Assembly (NCBI GenBank): GCA_013112715.1 | Contig: JABFGB010000002.1 | Coordinates: 1-64,000 of the forward strand | From: Chloroflexota bacterium | GTDB lineage: Bacteria; Chloroflexota; Anaerolineae; Aggregatilineales; J027 | DNA length: 64,000 bases | Direction: 5' to 3' | In this document: piece after piece, positions 43,453 through 53,769 of the stretch | Layout: every line of letters begins with the position of its first letter | Numbering within the stretch: the first letter of the stretch is position 1 | The notes under the pieces: model-generated | Databases searched by the model: none | What the model was told of the DNA's origin: nothing | Seen by the model: only the letters and a program-made list of their open reading frames with translations | Program-made: the position numbers and the translations under genes

Positions 43453-46400
43453 TCAACCCCCACCGGGACGGAAAACAGGTCGTTCAGGACAGATATACCA
43501 GCCTGCGCCACTGCGCTGCATTTCAAGCGGTGCAACGGTGTTAATCGTTTCGACTTGTTCATTGCCAGAGCCGACGCCACGCACAATGTAGCCGCTCCAC
43601 CGGATGATGACTTTGCCATCCACGATTTCAGGCACTGAAACGGTTTGATCTACATTTACGCCTAAATAATTCTTGGCGATGGTGTTGAGGAAAGTGTCTC
43701 GATTCGGGATATAACTGAGCACTTCCGGGCAGAAGAGGGTCTTATAACCTTCGTAATCGCCCGTGCTGAGGATACGCCAATAGGATAGGCCAAACGCATC
43801 CAAAAATTCCATGTCGGCGGTGGTCAGGAAGGTTTCACCCTGCGTGGTTTCACTGCCTGTAGATGTGTTCTCGCCCGTGCCATAACTGGGGTCTTGAATG
43901 GGGGCAAGGTTGCCCGTGACACCCGTCGGGGGGAAGACGACAATCCGCGATGTGCCTGCGTCGGCAACATAAAGCTGCCCATTTTGACCAAAGGCCAAAC
44001 CACCCACAATCAAAACGCCTGCAATATTGCCATTCTGATCAAGATTATTTGCGTCTATGGCGAGGCCACCATTGAAGGCGATCATCGCTTGACCACTGAG
44101 ATCATAACCAACGATGCGCGGGCCACTGTTGCCGCCGCTGCTGTCCATATCGCCGACAAAAATGAGTGTGCCATCCGGTGAAATGGTTAGATAGGGACGG
44201 TTGGGGGAGAACTGGGTTCCCTCCCACATGTTGACATCCCAACTGCGGACATAGATGCCGTCGCGCTTAAAGACCGAGACACGCTGATTCCATGTTTCGG
44301 CGATGTAGAGTTCGCCGGAAATCGGGTGGATGGCGATGCCAACGGGTTCTTGAAGCTGCCCCGCGCCCGTACCCCGTGACCCGATGTCGCGGATGAAGTT
44401 CCAATTTTGGTCATAGACGCGGATACGGTGATTGCCCGTGTCAGCTACATAGATGAAACCGTTCTTATCAACGGCGACATCACGCGGACCATAGAAGCCT
44501 TCGATTGAATCTGTGCCATCGGCGATGACCCCGTTGCGTCCATAGGTATCAATCAATTCGCCTGCGGGGTTAAAGACGACAATGCGGTGATTCCAAGTGT
44601 CAGCGGCATAAATGTTGCCATTCACCGGACTGACCGCGACCCCCCACAGTTCATTGAGTTGGCCGACTCCCATTTCACGTAGGAATGTGCCGTCGGGGGA
44701 GTAGATGGCGATACGGCGATTCTTGTTATCCGCCACGACTAGATTACCATCGGCGTCTACTTCAATGTCGCGTGGCTCGGTTATTTCGCCTTGACCAAAC
44801 GCGGCACTGGGAACAACTTCGCGCTGCACTACATTTTCGGGATCGGGGACCAACCGTTCAGTGACACTTTGTCCATCAAGGCCGCTGTCCCAAATGGTGG
44901 CAACAAAGTCTTTGCGGACGTAGACATACAGTGCATCGGAGACGGGCCAGTTTTCAACGTTATAGCGGCTGTCGGCAGTACATTCGCCAGTAATACGCTG
45001 AATACAGGTTGGGTCATATTCGTCTTCGCTGCCTTCAATCAGGCATTGGCGCATATCTCGCTCAATACATTCAGCCTGTCCGTAGCCCTTGTAGTCGCGT
45101 GCCCACCAGATGTCCCAAATGGCCCGCCGATAATGGCTGGCGGCAGGATTGGTGGTGTCGGATTCAAAAAGATTGGCGATACGGTTGTAGTCCAAATTGA
45201 AATAGGCCTGCATGGGCCACCACAACCGGATGTAGTCGAAGCGATAATAATCTTTGCCGAGGATGCGCTCGACTTCGGCGTTTTTCTTGTTGCCAACGAT
45301 GACCACTTCTGCGCCGTCTAATTGAGCAGGGTTGCTACTGACAGTGGTGGCCTCGCCAACCATAAAGCCGTAATTGCGGAAATCGCGCAGATACCATGTG
45401 AAGGGCCATGAAGACTCGTCATCATAGACAATGCGCATGTTCATGCCGTCAGGGTGGCGTTCGGCTAGGTAATAGACATCTTCCATGACTGTCTTGACCG
45501 CTGGGCCGGAGTGGGCATAGACCATAAATTCAGTGGGGTAGTCGTAATTGATGTAGGCTGCAAGCCACGCCACCCGCGCCGTCAAAACCGCCAGTAGGAT
45601 CGTCGCAGAAATGAAGATGAGTTTGCGGGCCTGTTCAAACCCGGTCTGGATGGTCAACTGTACAATGAAGTAGCCTGTAATGATGACGCCGATGAGCGCG
45701 GCCAACCACTGTCCGGTGGCTTCCAATTCCATTTGAGAACGGCCCTGAAATGGCAAATCAGTTCCACCAGTGAAGGCTGGCATCAATAGCTGTTCAAGGG
45801 CAATGAGGAATACGGGTACGACGAGGGCCAACAATACCCAACCACTGGCTTTGACACTCGACCAGCGGATTTTATCAACAACGGTGCCCAAATAAGCGCC
45901 ACCAACAAAGATCAGTGGCACGCTGATATGGGTGGTCAGCCAAGGCATCTTTTCGCCCGCCATTGTGAGGGCAACAATAATCATCACGCTCCAATAGCCC
46001 ATAAATTGGAGGAAGGGGAAGCTGCCTAAATAGGTCGGGTCGCCATTGGTGCGTTTCGCCATTTCTTCGTCATGGTCATAGGGGCGTGCCCAATTTGGTA
46101 AACTGTAGTCGCCGTTTTCGCCATGCTCGGCCAACCAATCGCTTAAATCGGGCAGAGGGGAATTGTCTCCGTTTTCTGCTTCGGGAGGGGAGGCGGTGGT
46201 TGCTACATTGGTTGCGATGGTGGGAGACGCTAGCTGTGTCTCGCCAGCAGAATAGCTACGTTCGGCCATCTCAATCATTTCGGTTGAGATGCTAGTGAGT
46301 GTTTCGCCTTCGCTGCCGACCATTTCATAAAGGGAACGGGATTGTTCGGGAGTGAGGGCGGCTTCACTTTGCGCGACAGATTGGTCGTTTTGGTGATAGA

Positions 46401-48669
46401 CGGCCTCCCGGATATAGCGGTTGGCTTTTTGGCGGAATTCAAAGAGACTTGATAGACCTGCAAACCCCGCGATACTGGCAATGATGGTCGGCAAAAATTC
46501 ATAGACCGGGATTTCAAGGAAGGTGTAATAATATTGCGGTTGACTGCCGCGCCGCACCCCTTGTTGTTCTAGCCAGTAGCCAAGTGAGCCAATCAAGCCG
46601 GTGCCGACGCCATTGCCGTTGGTGAAAAAGGTCGTGAAGAAGACGACAAACAACAAGGCAAATACCGCCAGCGGAATAGGCCAGAGCCGATAATTCCATG
46701 CCAAGCCGACGGAAGCACTCACCAAGAAAAATGGAATGACGACCAAGATAGCGGCTTTAAAGGTGTCATCCGGGAGTGGGGCGGCGTCTAATGTGTAGCC
46801 TGCCCAAAACAGCGGGAAGGCTGCCAACCATGGAAAGGCCAATGTGCCGATCACGATCAAGACATCAAAGACAGGTTGGCGATTTAGGAAATCCCACCAG
46901 TTGGTGAACATGCGAGTCAGCAACACCCCTGCGGTAATAATTGTCCCAGCCAGCCATGAGAGCCATATATATTTGTTGGTGTGTTGAACATCCTGCTGAA
47001 TCTCAGCGGCGTTGGGGTCGGCGGCAAATTGCGATTGCTGTTCGCCCTCTTCGGTTTTCAAACTGCGGCGTTCGGCTACCAACAACACCCCAAAAAAGAT
47101 CGTGGCGACAAGGAAGATAATCAAGACATCTTGCCATGGGGGGCGCAGCAGGAAGGCCACCACCATGAGGTCAATTGGTAGTAAAATCCATAGGGCAGCT
47201 TTGGGGAGACCAAAATCTGGCCCGACGACATTCAAGAATAGGACGATGACGTTGAGGGCCACCCCGCCGATCACGACAGCCGCATCCCCCGGCGTAAATC
47301 GCAGGGAGGTGGGGGTTTTGAGGGCGGCAATTAGAATGGTTAGGAAACAGATCACACCAATGGGGACGAGCAACCACGTCGCCGCATGGCCGAGTTCGGT
47401 TTCATTGACACGAATATCAATGGCCTCCATTTTTTGACCGGGGCCGGGTAACTCATTGATAATATTCGGGTTGGTGGCGGCTTGTTCTTGGATGCGTTGG
47501 GCAAAGGTAAATTCTTCAAAGACGGTTTCGGGTTTGATGATGTCCAAAATGCTAAAGGCCCACAACGCCGAAACCCCACCGATGACGAGACCTGCTGTAA
47601 TCAAAATGATGGTGCTGCGAGCGTCGGCCAGCAAATTGACGACCATTTGACCAACATCCGAGGTGGATTGGGTTTTACCATCCAAGATGTTACGGATGGG
47701 CGGGAATAGCTCTGCCAAGAGGAAAAAGACCCCTGCGAATACCAGTGTGAAAAATCGGCCTTGTGTGAGGCTTAGAGGGCCAAGCAACATATTCCCCGGT
47801 TGTAGGGCTTCTGTAAAGACGCCAAACAAATGACCCGTGAGATACCCCAAAATGCCTGCAAAGGCGAGTGTGACCAGATGCCCAAACAATAATTGCCAGA
47901 GGGGGGTAGGGGTTTCAACAGGGGTAGCTTTGACTACCTCCTGTTCATCATCAATGATTGGGTTGGGCACATAAACATCATCAACCGGAATTTGGCGTTT
48001 GAAGTTCAGGTCTTGGATGATCCGCAAAATCCAATAGAGGGTAAAGAAGCTGCCAATAATGGCAATATACATAAAGGCGACTTCTTTGCTGGCAAGGGAG
48101 AGCAGCATCCCGCCACCAATCACCGCCAGCCAGACCGGACGACGGGGTTTTTCGCCATCTATGTACTGCATAATGCCATAGAACATCACCAACGTGAAGA
48201 AAACGGATGGGATGTCCTCACGAATATAACGGCTGTGAAACAAGATCATTGGTGAGATAATCAGGCCGATGCTGGTGATGATCGCCCCGGTTTTGCCGAT
48301 CCAACGCTTAAACAACAGCGGGAACATGACCAACAGGACCCCCAGCACCGCCGGGTAGACACGGGCGCTGAAATCGCTGGGGCCAAACAGCCAATAGAAA
48401 AACGCGACCATATGGAAAATCACTGGTCCGTGCATCAGGGGGGTATGTTGAAAATCGCCTGCATCGTAGAGCTTCCACGAATAGTAGGTGTGGAGACTTT
48501 CGTCGTGGCTCATGACACGGGCGCCGACATCCCAAAACCGACTGATGACCGCCACCGCAAAGATGATGAGGTAGGCAATGGTTTCGAAGTTGAGCGTATA
48601 GAGTCGCTGAAGGGCTTTTTCTAAGACTGGTGGCCCGTCGTTTTGGGCCGTTGGGTTTAATGTTGCCAT
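43453..48669 (-). CDS. Agl23/TIGR03663-type membrane protein fused to an NHL propeller
   Basis: 1738 residues. The first part (about residues 30-250) matches the TIGR03663 GT-C-like family: FWDVGARVMSHDESLHTYYS, HTPLMHGPVIFH and HSRYIREDIP. Many more helices continue to about residue 1060, with a soluble linker near 760-850. From about 1290 to 1620 there are NHL-type blades (VADNKNRRIAIYSPDG, AADTWNHRIVVFNP, VADTGNHRIRVYD, IAETWNQRVSVFK), then a small C-terminal domain. The family is said to co-occur with Chlor_Arch_YYY proteins, and two lie upstream here. It may act on lipid-linked glycans at the outer face; the NHL part would bind partners or glycans. Confidence 0.85.
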   Translation of the reverse strand: MATLNPTAQNDGPPVLEKALQRLYTLNFETIAYLIIFAVAVISRFWDVGARVMSHDESLHTYYSWKLYDAGDFQHTPLMHGPVIFHMVAFFYWLFGPSDFSARVYPAVLGVLLVMFPLLFKRWIGKTGAIITSIGLIISPMILFHSRYIREDIPSVFFTLVMFYGIMQYIDGEKPRRPVWLAVIGGGMLLSLASKEVAFMYIAIIGSFFTLYWILRIIQDLNFKRQIPVDDVYVPNPIIDDEQEVVKATPVETPTPLWQLLFGHLVTLAFAGILGYLTGHLFGVFTEALQPGNMLLGPLSLTQGRFFTLVFAGVFFLLAELFPPIRNILDGKTQSTSDVGQMVVNLLADARSTIILITAGLVIGGVSALWAFSILDIIKPETVFEEFTFAQRIQEQAATNPNIINELPGPGQKMEAIDIRVNETELGHAATWLLVPIGVICFLTILIAALKTPTSLRFTPGDAAVVIGGVALNVIVLFLNVVGPDFGLPKAALWILLPIDLMVVAFLLRPPWQDVLIIFLVATIFFGVLLVAERRSLKTEEGEQQSQFAADPNAAEIQQDVQHTNKYIWLSWLAGTIITAGVLLTRMFTNWWDFLNRQPVFDVLIVIGTLAFPWLAAFPLFWAGYTLDAAPLPDDTFKAAILVVIPFFLVSASVGLAWNYRLWPIPLAVFALLFVVFFTTFFTNGNGVGTGLIGSLGYWLEQQGVRRGSQPQYYYTFLEIPVYEFLPTIIASIAGFAGLSSLFEFRQKANRYIREAVYHQNDQSVAQSEAALTPEQSRSLYEMVGSEGETLTSISTEMIEMAERSYSAGETQLASPTIATNVATTASPPEAENGDNSPLPDLSDWLAEHGENGDYSLPNWARPYDHDEEMAKRTNGDPTYLGSFPFLQFMGYWSVMIIVALTMAGEKMPWLTTHISVPLIFVGGAYLGTVVDKIRWSSVKASGWVLLALVVPVFLIALEQLLMPAFTGGTDLPFQGRSQMELEATGQWLAALIGVIITGYFIVQLTIQTGFEQARKLIFISATILLAVLTARVAWLAAYINYDYPTEFMVYAHSGPAVKTVMEDVYYLAERHPDGMNMRIVYDDESSWPFTWYLRDFRNYGFMVGEATTVSSNPAQLDGAEVVIVGNKKNAEVERILGKDYYRFDYIRLWWPMQAYFNLDYNRIANLFESDTTNPAASHYRRAIWDIWWARDYKGYGQAECIERDMRQCLIEGSEDEYDPTCIQRITGECTADSRYNVENWPVSDALYVYVRKDFVATIWDSGLDGQSVTERLVPDPENVVQREVVPSAAFGQGEITEPRDIEVDADGNLVVADNKNRRIAIYSPDGTFLREMGVGQLNELWGVAVSPVNGNIYAADTWNHRIVVFNPAGELIDTYGRNGVIADGTDSIEGFYGPRDVAVDKNGFIYVADTGNHRIRVYDQNWNFIRDIGSRGTGAGQLQEPVGIAIHPISGELYIAETWNQRVSVFKRDGIYVRSWDVNMWEGTQFSPNRPYLTISPDGTLIFVGDMDSSGGNSGPRIVGYDLSGQAMIAFNGGLAIDANNLDQNGNIAGVLIVGGLAFGQNGQLYVADAGTSRIVVFPPTGVTGNLAPIQDPSYGTGENTSTGSETTQGETFLTTADMEFLDAFGLSYWRILSTGDYEGYKTLFCPEVLSYIPNRDTFLNTIAKNYLGVNVDQTVSVPEIVDGKVIIRWSGYIVRGVGSGNEQVETINTVAPLEMQRSGAGWYICPERPVFRPGGG

Positions 48670-48737
48670 AAGTCGAAAATTGTTCTTCTCTGGTCTGGTA
48701 TAAGATGGTCGTCCAAGTATAGCAGATTTAAAACGAA

Positions 48738-49373
48738 TTACTGACGAGTTTCAAGGGCGGCCTCGCGGCTTGGTTCAAGTGTCGAACCGGGTACAGGAGC
48801 AGGGGTCAACCCAACCACCCGGACATCCGAGCGGGTGCGGGATGAAATGGGCAAAAAGAGGCCGGTGCGTATGTCACAATATTGAAAATCCGCTTGGATG
48901 CGATAGGCCACTGCTTCGACCACATTCGCCCCGCTGGACGAAGCGACCACTGCACGCGGCACCTCCAGCGTACTGACCCGAATGGCGACGGGGGTATTGG
49001 TGGTCGCTGGAATATTTTTGAGGTTGGTCGAAGCCAAAACCGCTGTTTGGGCTTTAATCAAGATGGGTACCATCATCAACATGACAGCGATCATACACAA
49101 CAGCATTCCGCCTTGTGTCCAATCCACCTTTTCACGGAGGCGGGAAGGCTGTTTGGATTTTTCCAATATATCCGGTAACAGCGCGGTTAATTGCTTGTGC
49201 GTGGGACAGCCAAACGCTGGCATTTCGCGCTTGAGTTGGGATTGGGAATATTGGATGGCCTCTAGCTCGGCCTGCCATTGACGCGAGGTAGCCAAACGCC
49301 GCACGACCTCGCGCCGTTGGGCCGGGGTGAGAGTCCCTTCCAGATAGGCTAAGAGTTGCTCCTTGATGTCCAC
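48738..49373 (-). CDS. Membrane anti-sigma factor
   Basis: 211 residues, starting 2 nt after the sigma gene stop. The N-terminal 70 residues are the cytoplasmic sigma-binding part (LLAYLEGTLTPAQRREVVRR), one helix (about 88-108, GGMLLCMIAVMLMMVPILI) spans the membrane, and about 100 residues lie outside. The zinc motif HxxxCxxC of zinc anti-sigma proteins is absent. By position it holds the ECF sigma factor inactive until an extracytoplasmic signal, as in other sigma/anti-sigma pairs. Confidence 0.8.
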   Translation of the reverse strand: MDIKEQLLAYLEGTLTPAQRREVVRRLATSRQWQAELEAIQYSQSQLKREMPAFGCPTHKQLTALLPDILEKSKQPSRLREKVDWTQGGMLLCMIAVMLMMVPILIKAQTAVLASTNLKNIPATTNTPVAIRVSTLEVPRAVVASSSGANVVEAVAYRIQADFQYCDIRTGLFLPISSRTRSDVRVVGLTPAPVPGSTLEPSREAALETRQ

Positions 49374-49375
49374 TG

Positions 49376-49975
49376 CTATCCTAAAAATTCCTCTAGTAAT
49401 GCAATATCATTCGGTTGCATCGCACTGCGGAGGGCTTCATGGGCCAAACGAATACGCGACTCGGCGGTTTTGGGCGGGATGTTCAAAATCTCACCCATTT
49501 CACGATAGGTCAACCCCTGCCCATAACGCAAAGCAACAGCCTCACGCAGACGGGATGAAAGCGTTTTGAGGGCTTGGCCTAAGACGCGATTGGCGTCCTC
49601 CCGCAGACTGGCGGTCTCTGGATTTTCGCTTTCTGGCCCGTGTGGTTCAAGGCCGAGTAATAACAAATCGCTGAGGGCAACGGTGGGCAGCATTTTGCGG
49701 CGGCGGGCATTGCGGCAGCGACTGATGGTAATTGTATAAAGCCATGTGCGGAATTGACCCCGATTGGGATCATACAGTTTGAGATTGCGAAAGACATAGA
49801 CGAACACTTCTTGTACTACATCTTCGGCATCCTGACGATGCAGCAAGACGCTATAGGCCAAGCGATAAACACCCGGCGCGTATAGGTCATACAGGTCGGT
49901 GCAGGCCGTTTGATCGCCGCGTTGAATGCGGGTCATCAACGGATTGAGAATTGGGTCGTCGTGTTTTGTGTCCAT
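49376..49975 (-). CDS. ECF sigma-70 factor
   Basis: 199 residues from the ATG at 49975 (MDTKHDDPI) with AGGA just upstream; the frame reaches 50047 but enters the previous gene. Region 2 is clear (HRQDAEDVVQEVFVYVF, then GQFRTWLYTITISRCRN), and so is region 4 (LRYGQGLTYREMGEILNIP, then KTAESRIRLAHEALR). It directs RNA polymerase to a special set of promoters. It lies between a GT-C gene and its anti-sigma gene, in the same direction, so the unit may control the surrounding surface-glycan genes. The target promoters are not identified. Confidence 0.95.
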   Translation of the reverse strand: MDTKHDDPILNPLMTRIQRGDQTACTDLYDLYAPGVYRLAYSVLLHRQDAEDVVQEVFVYVFRNLKLYDPNRGQFRTWLYTITISRCRNARRRKMLPTVALSDLLLLGLEPHGPESENPETASLREDANRVLGQALKTLSSRLREAVALRYGQGLTYREMGEILNIPPKTAESRIRLAHEALRSAMQPNDIALLEEFLG

Positions 49976-50009
49976 AAATCCTATACTACACAGTGGAGCG
50001 CTGAATCCC

Positions 50010-52310
50010 TCACTGGCTGATCGGGACTTCATCCACTCCATACACATCTTTACGTACCCATAACATCATCTTTTGATCTGGCACGGTCGGATAACGGGTT
50101 TCGCGTAGGGTTAGCCAACCGAGGGCATCCACCCAACTCAGCCAACTGAGTTCGTAATGGCGGGTTAGAATGACATCTTGACCCACGTAATCCGCGCCGA
50201 TATCCAACGGTTGCCCGGTTGGAGTGGGGGGCGCGATGACAACGGCGGAGTTGATTTCGATACCTATCCCTTCGACGAACTGGGTGCGCTCAAAATTACG
50301 CAGTGCCCATGCCAATGCACCATCATCCGGCGCTTGGGCGGTGATGTCAATACGATATTCTTCGCCGTTATCCTGACGCGACATAAATTTCAAGGTGTTC
50401 ACCATTGCGTCATAATTCTCGGCAGTGTCGCGGCTTTGCCAAAGTTCGCGTGGGTCATCGGCAAAGGTCACGCTTGCTTGCCAGCCCAACCCAATACCGT
50501 ACAAACTAAAATAGGCCAACATGCCGAAACCTAAGCCACGCCACGCGGCCCGGCTACCCCACAAGCTGCCCACCAAGAAAAATAGAATAATCAGCAGGAG
50601 GAGCGAGAACAACAACACCAGCGGCGCGGTGACGGGCAGGGGGGGATTGGCCTGTAAAATGCGGAATGTGGCAAGGATATAGGGAATATCCAAGTAGAAG
50701 CTGTCCCGTTCTTTGTAATCGGCGGGATACGTCATGACCAGATATTGCCCACGTTCGTTTAAGGTCTCAGCGGAAGGCGTGACATTTAAGAAATAATTGC
50801 CTGTCGGTAAATCTAAACGTTCCACAATGCCCTTGCCGCTGTCGGCGGGATAGGCGAATGGGCCATAGATGACCTGCTGGTTTTCGTCGAGAACGGTTAG
50901 TTGGGGGGCGATGTTGCCATCGAGACGCCAAATCTGCACTACCAGCGCGGTTGGCTGAACGGTGACATACAGCGGGAAAGTGCTGAGAGAGTTTTGCGGA
51001 TCGTAAAATGATCCAATGCGTGCGCCAGAAGTCAGTGTCCCCTGTGATTTTTCGGTGGCAGTAAAATTGATGGGCTTGTAATTGCCGGGGAAGGCTTCGC
51101 GCTGCAAGGCCCGACCTACGACCAAGCCATTCACCGAGAGGGCCGTTAGTAAGAGAGCGACTCCGACAGCATGGGCCGGGATGCCCCAATTCGGCACGAT
51201 CCAATAGCCTGTTTGGGCACTATGGCACATGCGGGTGATGATAAATGCACCCAAGCCAGCGGCGGGCATGGTAATCCACAGGGCGGCATCAGGTGTCGCG
51301 CCGGGGTAGAGGATGGCGGCGAGGATGGCCCACATAAACCAGCCCGCAAAAAAGCGGGTTAGGAAATTGCCCTCACTCAAGGCGAAATAGAGGCCGACCA
51401 AGCCAAACAGCACGAGGCCGAGATCATAACGGAGGCTGACGACAAAAGCATAAGGGTAGGGGACTCCCGCCGTGCGCTGGTTGATGCCGTCAATAAATTG
51501 GCTAATGGTGTTACCCGCCGCGGTCAAGCCGGATGGAGCGAAAAATAGGGCCGTACCGACCACCAACACTAAGGCTAATGCGCCCATCAGCCCTTCGACC
51601 AAAGGCCATGATTTGGAAATTTCGCGCAGGGTCTCGGCGGGGGTTTTGGCGTCGGTTTCGGAAATTAGGTTGCGGGATGACCACAGGGCCAGCGCCAAAC
51701 CACAGGCAAGGCCGATAGCCGTGATGATGCCTGTCGTCTCGGTCAGCAGCAGAATTGCGCTGGCGGCCATCGTGGCGCTGATGGCATAGGCTTTATTGCG
51801 AGTTTGGATATATTGCCAGAGACACCAGCCGCCGACAAACACTACTGCCATCGTCCATGTCGCTGCGCCCATGGTGCGGGAAGCCGCCATTGCAACAGGC
51901 GAGAAGGTCAATAACAGGGCGAAACTTAAGGCCGTAACGCGCCCCAAGAAACCACGCCACAACAGTGGGCCTAAGACTAATAATGTGCCGACGATGGCTG
52001 TACCCAAGCGTGCCACGCTGTCGGCATTGCCCAAAAAGATAAACAGGAGCATGTTGACAAAGGCCATCATGGGGCTGTCGGCGACGACGGCATCCCCCGG
52101 TACATGGGTATTGACCAAGCGCAGTGCAGCAAGGGCTTCGTGGGCCTCACGGTTGGTCAATGGGGCGTGATCGAGCGAGATCAGGCGTAACGCACCCGCC
52201 AAGATCAGCAGGGCGAGATAAGCTAGCACTTCGCCGGAAATATTGAGCCGCAGCCTGCCGATTTCATCAGCAGGACGACGTGCAGTTTGTATATCCAATG
52301 GTAAATCCAT
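50010..52310 (-). CDS. Polytopic GT-C-like glycosyltransferase
   Basis: 766 residues from the ATG at 52310, with AGGA upstream. The first helix ends in ALRLISLDHAPLTNREAHEA, the loop-1 acidic signature of GT-C transferases of the ArnT/PMT39 type. About 12 helices follow to residue 430, then a soluble beta-rich part (about 430-600), two helices and a C-terminal domain. It is likely to use a polyprenyl-linked sugar at the outer membrane face. It precedes the sigma/anti-sigma pair and the Agl23/NHL gene on the same strand. Confidence 0.78.
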   Translation of the reverse strand: MDLPLDIQTARRPADEIGRLRLNISGEVLAYLALLILAGALRLISLDHAPLTNREAHEALAALRLVNTHVPGDAVVADSPMMAFVNMLLFIFLGNADSVARLGTAIVGTLLVLGPLLWRGFLGRVTALSFALLLTFSPVAMAASRTMGAATWTMAVVFVGGWCLWQYIQTRNKAYAISATMAASAILLLTETTGIITAIGLACGLALALWSSRNLISETDAKTPAETLREISKSWPLVEGLMGALALVLVVGTALFFAPSGLTAAGNTISQFIDGINQRTAGVPYPYAFVVSLRYDLGLVLFGLVGLYFALSEGNFLTRFFAGWFMWAILAAILYPGATPDAALWITMPAAGLGAFIITRMCHSAQTGYWIVPNWGIPAHAVGVALLLTALSVNGLVVGRALQREAFPGNYKPINFTATEKSQGTLTSGARIGSFYDPQNSLSTFPLYVTVQPTALVVQIWRLDGNIAPQLTVLDENQQVIYGPFAYPADSGKGIVERLDLPTGNYFLNVTPSAETLNERGQYLVMTYPADYKERDSFYLDIPYILATFRILQANPPLPVTAPLVLLFSLLLLIILFFLVGSLWGSRAAWRGLGFGMLAYFSLYGIGLGWQASVTFADDPRELWQSRDTAENYDAMVNTLKFMSRQDNGEEYRIDITAQAPDDGALAWALRNFERTQFVEGIGIEINSAVVIAPPTPTGQPLDIGADYVGQDVILTRHYELSWLSWVDALGWLTLRETRYPTVPDQKMMLWVRKDVYGVDEVPISQ

Positions 52311-52558
52311 AAATATCCTATTCTGTATTTTCTTTAAAAATACCATCTCATATGCTACCGCAACAGGGTTTTCTTATATACAGCACAAGCTACTGAAAGC
52401 CTCACCTATTGACCTTATTTAGTGGAAAAGCTTTTGCCTGACAAAATCCTCCGTTTTCTATACGATTTGAATGTAATAGTGTGCTTACTTATCTAAATTG
52501 TGTTATTAATGTTGCTTGAGATTTTAAAAGCATCAATTATTGAATAGGAGCAGATAAG

Positions 52559-53296
52559 GTGGAAAAGGATAACACGTCTTCTACGAACGGTGGGGGCCGC
52601 GTTCACATAATTTTGGGGTTTGTGGTCTTCTTATTATTGTTGCAAGTAATTCTATCTACCTTTCTGATCAATCGAGTAAACAGTATTGATAGCACAGTTT
52701 CTCAATTGAAGGATGAGAACCGTTCTTTACAAGCCGCTCTAAATCCAAATAATGAATTGGATTTACCCAGTTATGTTGAAAATGTCTCAATAGACGATGA
52801 TCCTTCGATTGGTACTCAGGGTGCCCCTATCACGATCGTTGAGTTTGCAGACTACCAATGCCCCTATTGTTCTCAAATGGTTTCTCAAGTTGAGGATTTG
52901 CTCTCAGATTATGAGGGACAAATCCTTTTTGTCTATCGAGATTTTCCACTTGAGGATATCCACGCTGATGCTTTTAAGGCGGCAGAGGCGGCAAATTGTG
53001 CTAACGACCAAGATAAATATTGGGAAATGCACAATCTTTTATTTGCCAATCAAGCCAAATTAGACATTGAGAGCGTGAGAGACTATGCTGCTTCACTCGG
53101 ATTGAATTTAGAAGATTTTGACGCATGTTTATCTTCAGATAAGTATGTTGAGGAAATTCGTAACGATATATCGGATGGTCTTTCGTATCAAGTTAGAGGT
53201 ACACCGACATATTTCGTCAATGGATACCGTGTTCCGGGTGCGTCCATTGAACTTTTGACGAATGCAATTGAAAACGCATTAGATCGGGAGGGATGA
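52559..53296 (+). CDS. Membrane-anchored DsbA-like thiol-disulfide oxidoreductase
   Basis: 245 residues from a GTG at 52559; AGGAG lies 8 nt before it. One N-terminal helix (VHIILGFVVFLLLLQVILS) anchors it outside the cell membrane, followed by a coiled linker (VSQLKDENRSLQAAL). The thioredoxin-like domain starts near residue 85: ITIVEFADYQCPYCSQM with the CPYC active site, then FVYRDFPLEDIH, and the cis-proline segment RGTPTYFVNGYRV. This is the DsbA_4 / BdbD-like group that forms disulfides in exported proteins. The gene is AT-rich, on the opposite strand from its neighbours, and is followed by a ten-cysteine secreted protein. Confidence 0.92.
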   Translation: MEKDNTSSTNGGGRVHIILGFVVFLLLLQVILSTFLINRVNSIDSTVSQLKDENRSLQAALNPNNELDLPSYVENVSIDDDPSIGTQGAPITIVEFADYQCPYCSQMVSQVEDLLSDYEGQILFVYRDFPLEDIHADAFKAAEAANCANDQDKYWEMHNLLFANQAKLDIESVRDYAASLGLNLEDFDACLSSDKYVEEIRNDISDGLSYQVRGTPTYFVNGYRVPGASIELLTNAIENALDREG

Positions 53297-53358
53297 GGGG
53301 AATTAGTATCTATAAACACCATCTTTTAATCTGATTTACGCGCTAAGGAGAAAATCAC

Positions 53359-53721
53359 ATGTTTTTTAGAAAAGTTGCAATACCAACCATGCTGGCTGTT
53401 GCAATTGCTTTTTCTATCGTATCTCTGGCAAGTGTTATATTGCCTCAACCTTCCGCCTCAGCCTCCATTGGTCCTTTGTGTACTAGTGGCCCCTGCGGTT
53501 GTTATCACTCAATCACCTGTGTGCAAAATTGTGTCGTGTATGCAACTGGCGATTGTAATAATGATGGGGTCTTCAACGAGCGTTTTTACTATTGCGATAA
53601 GTATGTATTCTGGCAATATTTCCAACAACCGGGTAGGGGGGATACACGGGCTTTGATCCAAAATGGCGCTAGTTACAATGATTGTGGTTATATACCACCA
53701 TCGTGCATAGACAACTGCTAG
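53359..53721 (+). CDS. Secreted ten-cysteine protein of unknown function
   Basis: 120 residues with AAGGAG before the ATG. A signal peptide (AIPTMLAVAIAFSIVSLASV, then LPQPSASA) is followed by about 85 residues carrying ten cysteines: CTSGPCGC, TCVQNC, GDCNN, YYCD, NDCG and PSCIDNC. This is a candidate disulfide-stabilised peptide such as a bacteriocin, toxin or adhesive, or a structural surface protein. The DsbA-like gene 62 nt upstream would supply the disulfides. No immunity, exporter or modification gene is visible. A strong terminator ends the cassette. Confidence 0.75.
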   Translation: MFFRKVAIPTMLAVAIAFSIVSLASVILPQPSASASIGPLCTSGPCGCYHSITCVQNCVVYATGDCNNDGVFNERFYYCDKYVFWQYFQQPGRGDTRALIQNGASYNDCGYIPPSCIDNC

Positions 53722-53727
53722 AAATTG

Positions 53728-53769
53728 AAGAACGGATTATAAATTGTTTTATATAATCCGTTCTTTTTT
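53728..53769 (+). terminator. Rho-independent terminator of the DsbA cassette
   Basis: AAGAACGGATTATA (53728-53741) pairs perfectly with TATAATCCGTTCTT (53752-53765) around a 10-nt loop, followed by T-rich sequence. It lies between convergent genes and its end touches the stop of the Chlor_Arch_YYY gene. Confidence 0.92.
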